In this document: positions 9,701-16,887 of the stretch, piece by piece
How positions within the stretch are numbered: the stretch's first letter is position 1
How the letters are laid out: every line of letters begins with the position of its first letter
Source of the DNA: Halomarina halobia
GTDB lineage: Archaea > Halobacteriota > Halobacteria > Halobacteriales > Haloarculaceae
Assembly (NCBI RefSeq): GCF_029338575.1
Contig: NZ_CP119992.1
Span: 1,736,001 to 1,800,000 of the forward strand
Direction of reading: 5' to 3'
Length of the DNA: 64,000 nt
The notes under the pieces: model-generated
Database searches by the model: none
What the model was told of the DNA's origin: nothing
What the model saw: the letters and a program-made list of their open reading frames with translations, nothing else
Program-made: the position numbers and the translations under genes

Positions 9701-10343
9701 CGATCCGGAGGTCGGCCTCGTCGACGCGCTCCTCGACCACCTCGAGTTCGTCCATCGCGTCGGCCTTCCGGGCGTCGAACTCCGCCACGCCCGCGATCTC
9801 GTCCACGATCTCGCGGCGCGCGTGCGGCGTCATGTTGATGATCTCGGTCACGTCGCCCTGCATCACGACGTTGTACCCCTCCGGGGCCACCCCCGCCTGC
9901 GCGAGGAGGTCCTGGATGTCCGAGAGGTTGACCGACCGGCCGTTCAGGTAGTAGTACGAGTAGTAGTTGTCCTCGGTCTGCTTGACCCGCCGCCGGATGG
10001 AGATCTCGTCGACGTCGCCGACGTTCTCCGTCCCGGCGGCGTTGACGACCTGCGACCGCGAGAGCGTACCGTCGGCGTTGTCGAGGCGCACCTCGACGCT
10101 CGCTTCGCGCTCGCCGGCGAACTCCGCGCCGTCGTCGTCGGGGTTGTAGATGAGGTCCGTGAGCTTCTCCGCGCGGATCCCGCTCGTGCGGGCCAGCCCG
10201 AGCGCGAACAGGACGCTGTCGATGATGTTCGACTTGCCGGAACCGTTCGGCCCGCTGATGGTCGTGAAATCCTCGTAGAAGGGGATCCTGGTCGTGCGGC
10301 CGAAGCTCTTGAAATCGTCGAGGACGAGCTCTTTGATGTGCAT
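6777..10343 (-). CDS. smc: Chromosome segregation protein SMC
   Basis: A full-length 1188-residue SMC ATPase. Walker A GPNGSGKS is at residues 31-38 in an N-terminal head beginning MHIKELVLDDFKSFG. Two long coiled coils very rich in Glu, Arg and Leu flank a hinge (about residues 510-640, with GRAVTTVLNGGLDGVHGTVG). The C-terminal head carries the ABC signature MSGGEKSLTALAF and Walker B FYALDEVDAFLD. Forms condensin with ScpA, whose gene overlaps its 3' end; the DUF7518 coiled-coil gene lies 22 bp upstream, so all three probably form one operon. No ScpB is seen here. Confidence 0.97.
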   Translation of the reverse strand: MHIKELVLDDFKSFGRTTRIPFYEDFTTISGPNGSGKSNIIDSVLFALGLARTSGIRAEKLTDLIYNPDDDGAEFAGEREASVEVRLDNADGTLSRSQVVNAAGTENVGDVDEISIRRRVKQTEDNYYSYYYLNGRSVNLSDIQDLLAQAGVAPEGYNVVMQGDVTEIINMTPHARREIVDEIAGVAEFDARKADAMDELEVVEERVDEADLRIEEKEERLAQLEDERETALEYQSLKEEREEYEGYLKAAELEDKRARLERTERKVERDETKLEERRRTLDERQGTVVRLEEDLEDLNAEIERTGEDEQLRVKREIEEVKGEIARLEDAVESAEERIEEAESRRRQAFVKLDGKQEQVDDLDARIRNAKVAKSSLKAETMEREEELAEVEAEIEAVDSEYEQLKTDLQEARDELEAAKAERNELQREQDRLLDEARRRSNDQRELREEIESLSASIPDLEADLADLEAELEKAEKNRETIESVVDDLRAEKYERQDDIDELEDEVSAAQQEYAELEAKAGESGDSSYGRAVTTVLNGGLDGVHGTVGQLGSVSGRYATACETAAGGRLANVVVDDDGVGQRCIEYLKSRNAGRATFLPINKMRQRSLPSEPSRDGVVGFAYDLIDFDPQYAGVFSYVVGDTLVVEDMATARDLMGQFRMVTLEGELVEKSGAMTGGSRSGSRYSFSSGKGQLERVAERIARLEDERREAREELRDVESRLDDARDRQADAADKVREVRTEIERTEGRIEDVHETIAAKEARLEEIDEERDAVAERMEALEDEIAEATEAVAGVEERIADLEEELRNSAVAELTERAEEIRAEIADLEDEMDDLDGELNELGLERQYAEDAIEELHETIEDAQNRKAEAETRVADLEAEIETEEATLEEKREQVADLEDELADLKEERESLKADLREAREARDEAKEAAATVESRLESRRETVQRLEWEVDELAAQVGEYDPEDVPDHDTVESEIERLEGEMEGLEPVNMLAIDEYDRVADDLADLEEKRATLIEERDGIVERIEGYEARKRETFMEAYGAIDEHFTDIFERLSGGTGTLHLEDEEDPFDGGLTMKAQPGDKPVQRLAAMSGGEKSLTALAFIFAIQRHNPAPFYALDEVDAFLDAANAEAVGELVDELADTAQFIVVSHRSALLERSERAIGVTMQDDNVSAVTGIDLAAAGVTADD

Positions 10344-10365
10344 GGGGCGCTCGTTGGCGACCCCC

Positions 10366-10638
10366 CTACGCGACGATTATCTCGTCGCTGCCGGAGGAAC
10401 CGCTCTGTTCTCCCTCCTGGTCCCGCTCGGATTTGTCCCCTTCGGATTCCGACGCCGGTGGATCCGGTCTGTTCGCCCGCCCGGACCGTCCCGCGACGGC
10501 GTCCGGGGGGTCGACCTCCGCTTCGAGCGCCTGGATCCGCTCCTTGCACTCGACGAGTTCGTCGGTCAGCCCCGTCACCGACGCCTCGAGCTGTCGAACG
10601 CGGGACTCGAGTTCCTCGACGCGATTTCCGCTGGCCAT
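10366..10638 (-). CDS. DUF7518-type coiled-coil protein upstream of smc
   Basis: A 90-residue protein. Residues 1-40 form a clear coiled coil (NRVEELESRVRQLEASV, then LVECKERIQALEAEV), followed by a disordered Ser/Glu/Asp-rich tail ending DEIIVA. The ATG at 10638 is chosen because a TATA box (10661-10668) lies 26 bp upstream, as for a leaderless mRNA. Only 22 bp separate it from smc, so it is probably the first gene of the DUF7518-smc-scpA operon. Its function is unknown; a role with the condensin complex is inference from position. Confidence 0.8.
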   Translation of the reverse strand: MASGNRVEELESRVRQLEASVTGLTDELVECKERIQALEAEVDPPDAVAGRSGRANRPDPPASESEGDKSERDQEGEQSGSSGSDEIIVA

Positions 10639-10660
10639 GTCCCACATGCACCGGCGTGGA

Positions 10661-10668
10661 CGTATAAA
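10661..10668 (-). promoter_or_regulatory. TATA box for the DUF7518-smc-scpA operon
   Basis: CGTATAAA on the plus strand reads TTTATACG on the minus strand, centred 26 bp upstream of the ATG at 10638. That spacing predicts transcription starting at or within a base or two of the start codon (leaderless). Confidence 0.6.
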
Positions 10669-10753
10669 CATGCGTCAGACAATAACAGATTCATTGACAT
10701 TTCTCGGTACCGCGCCGGGAAAGCGGTTACCGCGTCGCTACCCTACGGAACCC

Positions 10754-11629
10754 ATGGTCCAGCGAACCCGCGACCTCCCCGGCACCTCCCGGTACGTCGA
10801 GACGAACGGCGTCACCCTCCACGTTCGGACGATCGGCCCCGAGGACGGCATTCCGGTCGTCCTGCTCCACGGCTTCCCCGAGTTCTGGTACGGCTGGCGG
10901 CGGCAACTGCCGGCGCTCGCCGACGCGGGCTACCGCCTCCTCGTCCCCGACCAGCGCGGCTACGACCTGAGCGACAGGCCCGGCCGGGTAGGAGCCTATC
11001 GCATCGACGCCCTCGCTCGCGACGTCGTCGGCCTCCTCGACGCCGAGGGGTACGACGCGGCCCGGATGGTGGGTCACGACTGGGGTGCGATGGTCGCATG
11101 GTGGCTCGCGCTCGGTCACCCCGCGCGCGTCGAGCGCCTCGGGATCCTCAACGCCCCTCACCCCGGCGCGTTCGGCGACACCCTCCGGGGGAACCCGCGG
11201 CAGGCCCTTCGGAGCTGGTACGCCGGGGTCTTCCGGCTTCCCCGCCTCCCCGAGGCGGTGCTCCGGGCGCGGAACTACGAACTGCTGGCCCGCGCGCTCG
11301 TCGGTAGCTCCCGACCGGGGACCTTCTCGGAGGTGGACCTCGCGCGCTACCGCACGGCGTGGGGTCGCCCCGGGGCGTTGACGGGGATGCTGAACTGGTA
11401 CCGCGCGAACGGACTGCGGAGTGGATCGTTCGACCGCCGCGAGCGGGTGACGGTGCCGACGCTCGTGCTCTGGGGCGCGCGTGACGCCGCGCTCGTCCGG
11501 GAGAACGCGGAGCGGAGCGTCGGGTACTGTGAGGACGGTGCGTTAGTGGTGTTCGAGGACGCCACCCACTGGGTCCAACACGAGAAGGCCGACGAGGTGA
11601 ACGAGCGACTGGTGGACTTCCTGGGATGA
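10754..11629 (+). CDS. Alpha/beta hydrolase, epoxide-hydrolase-like
   Basis: A 291-residue alpha/beta hydrolase. The oxyanion-hole motif HGFPEFWYGWRRQLPAL (about residues 37-53) is the one typical of soluble epoxide hydrolases and haloalkane dehalogenases. The nucleophile elbow is MVGHDWGAMVAWW (Asp in HDWG). The acid and base are likely in LVLWGARDAAL and ATHWVQHEKADEV (His). The start MVQRTRDLPG at 10754 is the first ATG that leaves a normal N-terminus; the frame is open further upstream but opposite the DUF7518 promoter. The substrate is unknown. It is transcribed divergently from the smc operon. Confidence 0.88.
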   Translation: MVQRTRDLPGTSRYVETNGVTLHVRTIGPEDGIPVVLLHGFPEFWYGWRRQLPALADAGYRLLVPDQRGYDLSDRPGRVGAYRIDALARDVVGLLDAEGYDAARMVGHDWGAMVAWWLALGHPARVERLGILNAPHPGAFGDTLRGNPRQALRSWYAGVFRLPRLPEAVLRARNYELLARALVGSSRPGTFSEVDLARYRTAWGRPGALTGMLNWYRANGLRSGSFDRRERVTVPTLVLWGARDAALVRENAERSVGYCEDGALVVFEDATHWVQHEKADEVNERLVDFLG

Positions 11630-12404
11630 ACGCGGATGCTGTCGACGGCATCTCGAAAGCCCTCACTTACGTAATGAACTGCAAATAGAACACCTCGAAA
11701 GCCCTCGGCTCGGGTGCAGAGGACGGTACCACCTCGAAAGCCCTCGCGCTGTAGACTCCCGGAAGACGGTCCTGCTCGCCTCACGGTGCTCGGTTGCGCG
11801 GGCTGCGACTTCCGACGTCACGCTCGCATCGCTCGCGTGACTCGCGCGCCTCGCTGCGCGCTTCGCTCGGTCGCTCCGCTCTCTCGCTCCAGTGCTTGTG
11901 TCGGCGTGCATCGTCTACAGCGCTCGCCCTTTCAGTCCACCAGGGTCCCTACCCGTCTCCGTCGGGCGCGCAGGGAGCGCGCCCAGCCGTGTGGCCGGGA
12001 GGGCGGCTCGTCGCTCGACCCGGGGAAGGGCAGGCCTACGGTGCGGTTTTCTCGTGTTCCCGTGAGCGAGCCGTCAGGCGAGCGAACAGGGGCTTGGGAG
12101 ACGAGCCACGCGAATCTCCTGGTGGACTGAAAGGGCGAGTACTCTCGGGGAAGTCCGACACCGCAAGCACTGGAGCCGAACGCAGTGAGGCGAAGCGCGC
12201 AGCGTGTGGCGCACGACCCGAGAGCACGAGGGCTTTCGAGGTGCTCTCTTCCTACTCTGATTTGAGGGCTTTCGAGGTGGTACTGCCCTCTACATCCAAG
12301 CACGAGGGCTTTCGAGACACCGTCACCGTCGGCCGCTGACCCCCAAACCCACCCCCACCCGAGTCCCGATAGCCTTTAGCGCGCGGACCCGGTGAATCGG
12401 GGTA
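11630..12404. other. Long intergenic region between the hydrolase gene and gatB
   Basis: This 775-bp gap is filled by the palindromic repeat element described separately. The gatB promoter must lie in the last 90 bp (a weak TAGCCTTTAG-like stretch near 12368-12378). No convincing gene, tRNA or transposase fragment is visible on either strand. Confidence 0.6.
11651..12317. repeat. Large palindromic element with iterated TCGAAAGCCCTC arrays
   Basis: Three copies of CTCGAAAGCCCTC start at about 11651, 11693 and 11732. Three copies of the reverse complement start at 12227, 12264 and 12303. Within each set the spacing is 37-42 bp, so the motif forms two mirror-image mini-arrays. Inside them, CTCGCCCTTTCAGTCCACC at about 11924-11942 pairs with GGTGGACTGAAAGGGCGAG at 12121-12139. 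CTCCAGTGCTTG near 11887 pairs with CAAGCACTGGAG near 12164, and CGCTGCGCGCTTCGC pairs with GCGAAGCGCGCAGCG. The whole is thus an imperfect inverted repeat around a core of about 170 bp. It has no coding capacity that I can support. Confidence 0.8.
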
Positions 12405-13883
12405 ATGACCGCACAGGCGACCCGGGCGCGCGAGCACGCCGTCGTCATCGGGCTGGAGGTGCACGTCCAGCTGGAGACGGCCACGAAGCTCTTCTGTGGC
12501 TGCTCGACCGACACGGCCGACGACGCGCCCAACACCCACACCTGCCCCGTCTGCCTCGGCCTGCCGGGATCGCTGCCCGTCGTCAACGAGGCCGCGGTGG
12601 AGGCCGCCGTCAAGGTCGGCAAGGCCATCGAGGCCGACATCCCCGAGGAGACGCGCTTTCACCGGAAGAACTACTACTACCCCGACCTCCCGAAGAACTT
12701 CCAGATCACGCAGTACGACGACCCGATCTGCCAGGACGGCTCCCTGGAGATCCGCGTCGAGGGCGAGCGCCGCGTCATCGAGATCGAGCGCGCCCACCTG
12801 GAGGAGGACCCCGGATCGCTCAGACACGAGGGCGGAGCCATCGACCGCGCGGAGTACACGCTCGTCGACTACAACCGCGCCGGGATGCCCCTGATGGAGA
12901 TCGTCACCCGGCCGGACTTCCGCTCGCCGACGGAGGTGCGCGCCTTCCTCGCCAAACTGGAGGAGGTGCTCGAGTACCTGGGCGTGTTCGACGCCGAGCG
13001 CGACGGCAGCCTGCGCGTCGACGCGAACATCTCGCTCGTGCCGGGCGAGGAGGTGGCCGAGGACGGCTCCATCGACGCGTCGGCGCTCGCCGCGGCCAAC
13101 CGGACCGAGGTGAAGAACATCAGCAGCCACAAGGGCGCTGAGAGGGCGCTGGCCTACGAGGTGACCCGCCAGCGCAACGCCGTCGCGCGCGGACGGGAGG
13201 TCGAGCAGGAGACGCGCCACTGGGACGAGTCCCGCGGCGTCACCGTCTCGATGCGCTCGAAGGAGGCCGAGAGGGACTACCGCTACTTCGAGGAGGCGGA
13301 CCTCCCGCCGCTGCGCGTCTCCGGCTGGAAGGAGGAGATCCCCATCCCCGAACTCCCCGAGGCCCGCCGCGAGCGCTTCCGCCGCGAGTACGACCTGAGC
13401 GGGGAGGTCGCCTCGAAGCTCACCTCCACCAAGCAGGTGGCGGACTTCTACGAGGACCTGACCGACGAGTTCGACCCGGCGTTCGCGGCGGCGTGGACCG
13501 CGGACCGCCTGCTCGGCGAACTCAACTACCGCGACATGCCCCTCGACGCCATCCCCCGCGGGGAGTTCGCCCGCCTGCTCGAACTCGTCGAGCGGGAGGA
13601 GATCACCGCGAAGAACGCAGAGGAGGTCGTCCTCCGCGAGATGCTCGACGAGGGCGACGCCCCCGACGAGATCGTCGAGCGGGAGGGGCTGGGCAAGACC
13701 GGCGACGACGAGGTCGCGGACGCCGTCGCGCGGGCGATCGAGGACAACCCCGAGGCCGTCGATGACTACCGTTCGGGTGAGGAGGGCGCGCTCAACTACC
13801 TCGTCGGGCAGGTCATGGCCGCGACCGGCGGCAGCGCCGACCCCGGCACCGTCAACCGACTCCTGCGCGAGGAACTGGACTGA
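12405..13883 (+). CDS. gatB: Asp-tRNA(Asn)/Glu-tRNA(Gln) amidotransferase subunit B
   Basis: A 492-residue GatB, the subunit that phosphorylates the misacylated tRNA's Asp/Glu and receives ammonia from GatA. Signatures include VIGLEVHVQLETATKLFCGC (15-34), HTCPVCLGLPGSLPVVN, the KNYYYPDLPKNFQITQYD kinase region, the Mg-binding HLEEDPG segment, and VDYNRAGMPLMEIVTRPDF. The C-terminal YqeY-like tail ends with YLVGQVMAATGGSADP. The Cys residues CGC and CPVC mark the zinc-binding form. gatA and gatC are not in the window. Its presence fits the non-discriminating AspRS encoded at 21031-22335. Confidence 0.97.
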   Translation: MTAQATRAREHAVVIGLEVHVQLETATKLFCGCSTDTADDAPNTHTCPVCLGLPGSLPVVNEAAVEAAVKVGKAIEADIPEETRFHRKNYYYPDLPKNFQITQYDDPICQDGSLEIRVEGERRVIEIERAHLEEDPGSLRHEGGAIDRAEYTLVDYNRAGMPLMEIVTRPDFRSPTEVRAFLAKLEEVLEYLGVFDAERDGSLRVDANISLVPGEEVAEDGSIDASALAAANRTEVKNISSHKGAERALAYEVTRQRNAVARGREVEQETRHWDESRGVTVSMRSKEAERDYRYFEEADLPPLRVSGWKEEIPIPELPEARRERFRREYDLSGEVASKLTSTKQVADFYEDLTDEFDPAFAAAWTADRLLGELNYRDMPLDAIPRGEFARLLELVEREEITAKNAEEVVLREMLDEGDAPDEIVEREGLGKTGDDEVADAVARAIEDNPEAVDDYRSGEEGALNYLVGQVMAATGGSADPGTVNRLLREELD

Positions 13884-14004
13884 CGCACCGGTCGTCGCGC
13901 GGCCCGAGCCCGCAGGGTTCTCGTCCGCCGTGGATAAACCAACCGACCGGTGAAATTACTTGAAATTCGGATATTCACAGCACGAAGTGAAAGAAACTTA
14001 CCGC

Positions 14005-14012
14005 AAATATTT
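14005..14012 (+). promoter_or_regulatory. TATA box for the HTH-subtilase pair
   Basis: AAATATTT, in an AT-rich island unlike the surrounding 70% G+C DNA, is centred about 30 bp before the ATG at 14039. It predicts a leaderless or near-leaderless transcript carrying the HTH gene and the subtilase gene. Confidence 0.6.
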
Positions 14013-14038
14013 GTACCCAGGGGGATAAGTGTGGTGTA

Positions 14039-14656
14039 ATGTCAGGGCTGTTGCCAACTAGCACCGATGCCAGCTCTGAGCAGAAGGGGGAACTCCGCAC
14101 GCTGTGGCTCGACAGCGACCACGCGGGGGAGTTGCTCTCTTCGCTCTCGTCGGAGACGGCTCGCGCCGTCCTGACGACGCTTCACGACCGGCCCGCGACC
14201 GCCTCCGAGGTCGCGGACCGCGTTGACACGTCCCTCCAGAACGCGCGCCACCACCTGACGAACCTGCAGGACGCGGGGCTCGTCCGCGTGGCGGACATCC
14301 GCTACTCGCAGAAGGGCCGGGAGATGAACGTCTACGCGCCGACCGAGGAACCGCTCGTCGTGTTCGTCGGCCGCGAGGAGCGCAAGACATCGTTCCTCGA
14401 CTCGCTGCGCAGCCTCGTGGCCGCCGTCGGCCTCCTCGGGATCGTCAGCCTGTTCGTCCAGTGGCTCCTCACGCCGGAGACGATGGCCACCGCCGCCGAC
14501 TCGCTCCCGCGGATGGCGGACGGACTCGGGAACGGCGGGGCCGCCGCGTCGCTCTCCGCCCCGCCGGGCGTCCTCTTCTTCGCCGGCGGACTGCTCGTCC
14601 TGGCCCTCCTGGTCGCCTGGCGTCGCTGGCACCGCGTGAACTACCCGACCGTCTGA
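14039..14656 (+). CDS. Membrane-anchored ArsR-like winged-helix protein
   Basis: A 205-residue protein. Residues about 30-115 form an ArsR-type winged helix (LLSSLSSETARAVLTTLHD, then TSLQNARHHLTNLQDAGLV and the wing IRYSQKGREMNVYAP). Two hydrophobic segments follow, LVAAVGLLGIVSLFVQWLL (about 126-144) and GVLFFAGGLLVLALLVAW (about 178-195), so the DNA-binding domain would be tethered to the inner face of the membrane. Its stop is 6 bp before the subtilase start. A membrane-bound regulator paired with a secreted protease suggests surface sensing or autoregulation of the protease; this is inference. Confidence 0.85.
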   Translation: MSGLLPTSTDASSEQKGELRTLWLDSDHAGELLSSLSSETARAVLTTLHDRPATASEVADRVDTSLQNARHHLTNLQDAGLVRVADIRYSQKGREMNVYAPTEEPLVVFVGREERKTSFLDSLRSLVAAVGLLGIVSLFVQWLLTPETMATAADSLPRMADGLGNGGAAASLSAPPGVLFFAGGLLVLALLVAWRRWHRVNYPTV

Positions 14657-14662
14657 CCGCCG

Positions 14663-16159
14663 ATGGAGCCGCGCGACCTCCTCGCGGTGATGGTCGCGTG
14701 TAGCCTGCTCGCCGTCTCCCTCGCGCCGATGCCCGGCGCGAACGTCGAGGCTGGGACCGCGGACGACGCGGCGTTCGTCGATCGGCTGAAACACCACCTC
14801 TACGAACCGGACGAACCCGACGGGCCGACCGTCGACGGGGAGGTGCGGGTCGTCGTCGAACTGAAACAGCGGGCGCGCCTCCCGACGGCCGAGGGGTTCG
14901 AGATCGACCGCGTCTACACCAGCGAGGGGACGCGCCACGTCGAGGGGTCGGTACCGCTCCCGGCCGTCCGGGCGCTGGCCAACCACCCCGGCGTCGAGTC
15001 GGTGCGCTTCGCCGAGACCGAGTTCACCACCGACGGTCGCGTCTCCCCGGGCGTGCGTACCGTGGGCGCGGATCGCCTCCACGAGGCGGGCGTCGTCGGC
15101 GAGAACGTCACCGTCGGCGTCATCGACAGCGACTTCCGCGTGAGCCACCCCGCCATCGCGTCGAGCGCCGGCGCGTACCGCGCCTTCGGCGACGGCGGCG
15201 ACTGGCGGCACGGGACGGCGGTGGCGAGCGCGGTCGCGGACACCGCGCCGGGGGCGACCCTCCACTTGGCCGCCATCGGCGAGTCCACGACGGCAGAGGA
15301 GTACCGCGACGCCGTCGAGTGGCTCGAGGCGTCGGACGTGGACGTCATCGTCGACGCCGGGAGCTACTACACGCAACCGGGGGACGGCAGCGGTGCGATC
15401 TCGCGCATCGCCGCCGAGGCCGCCAACGACACCGTCTTCGTCACCTCGGCGGGGAACCACGCCCGGCGCTACTGGACCGGTACGCACGGCCCCGACGACC
15501 CCACGTGGGTGCCGTTCGACGACGGCGCGGACGGCAACTACCTCGACGGCGGTGCCGTCATCAGCGGCCGGGTGAAACTCACCCTCCGGTGGGACGGCTG
15601 GCCGGAGACGGACGCCGACTACGACCTCTACCTCATCCGCGAGCGCCCCGGTCAGGACGTTCCCGTCGCGAGGGCCACCGGTCACGACGGCCGGCCGTAC
15701 GAGCACCTGAGCGCCACCGTCCCGGAGGGGCGCTACTACGTCTCGATCAAGGCCGAGCGCGTCGGGGAGCCCGCGACGCTCGAACTGTTCGCGAACCGCG
15801 AACTCCACCACCGTTCGGCCGGCGGGGGGAGCGCACCCGCGATGGCCCCCGGCGTCGTCGCGGTCGGCGCGAGCGCGGACGGCACCGTCCGCCCGTACAG
15901 CGCCCGGACGGGCGTCGACCTCGTCGCGCCGGACGCGATCGCCGCGGAGGGCATCGAGGTCGACGGCGGCACCTCCTTCGCCGCGCCGTACGTCGCCGGC
16001 GTGGCGGCGCTCGTGATCGGAGAGAACCCCGCCGCCACGCCGGCCGAGGTGCGAGCGCTCCTGACCGAGAGCGCGGTCGACGTCGGTCCCGAGGGGGTGG
16101 ACGACGCCTCCGGGGCCGGGCGCGTGAACGCCACGGGGGCGCTCGCCGCGGCGGGATAG
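14663..16159 (+). CDS. Secreted subtilisin-like serine protease (S8) with inserted beta domain
   Basis: A 498-residue subtilase. A hydrophobic signal segment (LLAVMVACSLLAVSLAP, residues 6-22) is followed by a propeptide-like region to about 130. The catalytic triad is visible: Asp155 in VGVIDSDF, His183 in DWRHGTAVAS and Ser438 in GGTSFAAPYVAGVAAL, with the oxyanion Asn265 in TSAGNHARR. Between Asn265 and Ser438 an inserted domain of about 100 residues (VKLTLRWDGWPETDADYDLY, VPEGRYYVSI) resembles a PPC-like beta-sandwich. Co-transcribed with the membrane-anchored HTH gene. The cleavage target is unknown. Confidence 0.92.
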   Translation: MEPRDLLAVMVACSLLAVSLAPMPGANVEAGTADDAAFVDRLKHHLYEPDEPDGPTVDGEVRVVVELKQRARLPTAEGFEIDRVYTSEGTRHVEGSVPLPAVRALANHPGVESVRFAETEFTTDGRVSPGVRTVGADRLHEAGVVGENVTVGVIDSDFRVSHPAIASSAGAYRAFGDGGDWRHGTAVASAVADTAPGATLHLAAIGESTTAEEYRDAVEWLEASDVDVIVDAGSYYTQPGDGSGAISRIAAEAANDTVFVTSAGNHARRYWTGTHGPDDPTWVPFDDGADGNYLDGGAVISGRVKLTLRWDGWPETDADYDLYLIRERPGQDVPVARATGHDGRPYEHLSATVPEGRYYVSIKAERVGEPATLELFANRELHHRSAGGGSAPAMAPGVVAVGASADGTVRPYSARTGVDLVAPDAIAAEGIEVDGGTSFAAPYVAGVAALVIGENPAATPAEVRALLTESAVDVGPEGVDDASGAGRVNATGALAAAG

Positions 16160-16207
16160 GAGGGGATCGCCCGGTCGGTGCCGTCGGCGGGTCCGTCGGC
16201 GGACCGG

Positions 16208-16684
16208 TCAGTCGTCGCGCGCGAGCAGGCGGCCGACCGGCGAGGGACGTCTCGTCCGCGCCGCCGCGTCGACGCGGAGCAGGTAGGCCGCGAGCGCGAG
16301 CGCGACGACCTCGGCTGTCTTCGCCGCCGTCTCCAGCGGGTCGCCGACGACGTGCTCGATCGTGCTCTCCACGATCCCGGCGTCGTGCGTGTGCCCGAGA
16401 CCGGTGTTGTGAAAGAGCAACCAGCCGACGATCTCGCCCGCCGTGAGGAGGACGACGAGGAGGTACGCCGTCCGGTAGGAGACCGCGCCGGCCCACACCG
16501 CGAGCGCGCCGACGACGATGGCGGCGATCGACAGCGCCATGAACACGGTGACGACCCGGGGGAACTCGCCCGAGACGGACGACGCGGCGAGACGCGGGGC
16601 GACGACGCTGAGGTGGATGAGGGCGTCGATCGCCAGCATCTGCAGCACCAGTAACCGCAGTCCCGGAACGAGCTGCTTGTCCAT
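16208..16684 (-). CDS. Four-helix membrane protein of unknown function
   Basis: A 158-residue protein starting MDKQLVPGLRLLVLQMLAID. Four hydrophobic helices are evident: LRLLVLQMLAIDALIHLSVV, VVTVFMALSIAAIVVGALAV, TAYLLVVLLTAGEIVGWLLF and AAKTAEVVALALAAYLL. The loop after helix 3 has a His-rich stretch (FHNTGLGHTHDAG) that could bind metal. The C-terminus is short and basic. The frame stays open upstream, but the ATG at 16684 gives a natural topology. I do not recognise a characterised family. It lies between the subtilase gene (convergent) and topA (divergent). Confidence 0.75.
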   Translation of the reverse strand: MDKQLVPGLRLLVLQMLAIDALIHLSVVAPRLAASSVSGEFPRVVTVFMALSIAAIVVGALAVWAGAVSYRTAYLLVVLLTAGEIVGWLLFHNTGLGHTHDAGIVESTIEHVVGDPLETAAKTAEVVALALAAYLLRVDAAARTRRPSPVGRLLARDD

Positions 16685-16851
16685 GGCGGGGGGTAGCAAT
16701 CGGGGGGACAAAGGGGTTTCACGTCGCGCCGCGGGCGACGACCGCGCCCTCCAGTCGGTCGGTGCGACGACGCTCGCGAGCGCACACACCCGCAGTGCGT
16801 TGATTTTACCAGTCGAAAGGGTTAGAAAGGGCGTCGGCCTATCACCGGTAC

Positions 16852-16887
16852 ATGACGACGCGGAGAGGTGGGTCCCCGTGGAGCTGA
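16852..16887 (+). other. Mini-ORF overlapping the topA start
   Basis: ATG ACG ACG CGG at 16852 opens an 11-codon frame that ends in a TGA at 16885-16887, just inside the topA GTG start at 16878 but in another frame. It could be chance or a short leader peptide; nothing else supports it. Confidence 0.2.

Noticed and set aside
6777..10343. Long plus-strand open frames opposite smc
   Set aside because: They are Leu/Val/Arg- or Ser-rich antisense shadows of the Glu-rich coiled coils and have no recognisable product.
11946..12116. RNase P RNA or SRP RNA in the core of the palindromic region
   Set aside because: Conserved RNase P motifs and the SRP Alu/S-domain signature are not recognisable in the core.
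11651..12317. CRISPR array
   Set aside because: The repeats are only 13-15 bp, in two inverted sets of three with one mirrored spacer pair; there are no cas genes. It is a palindromic element, not a CRISPR.
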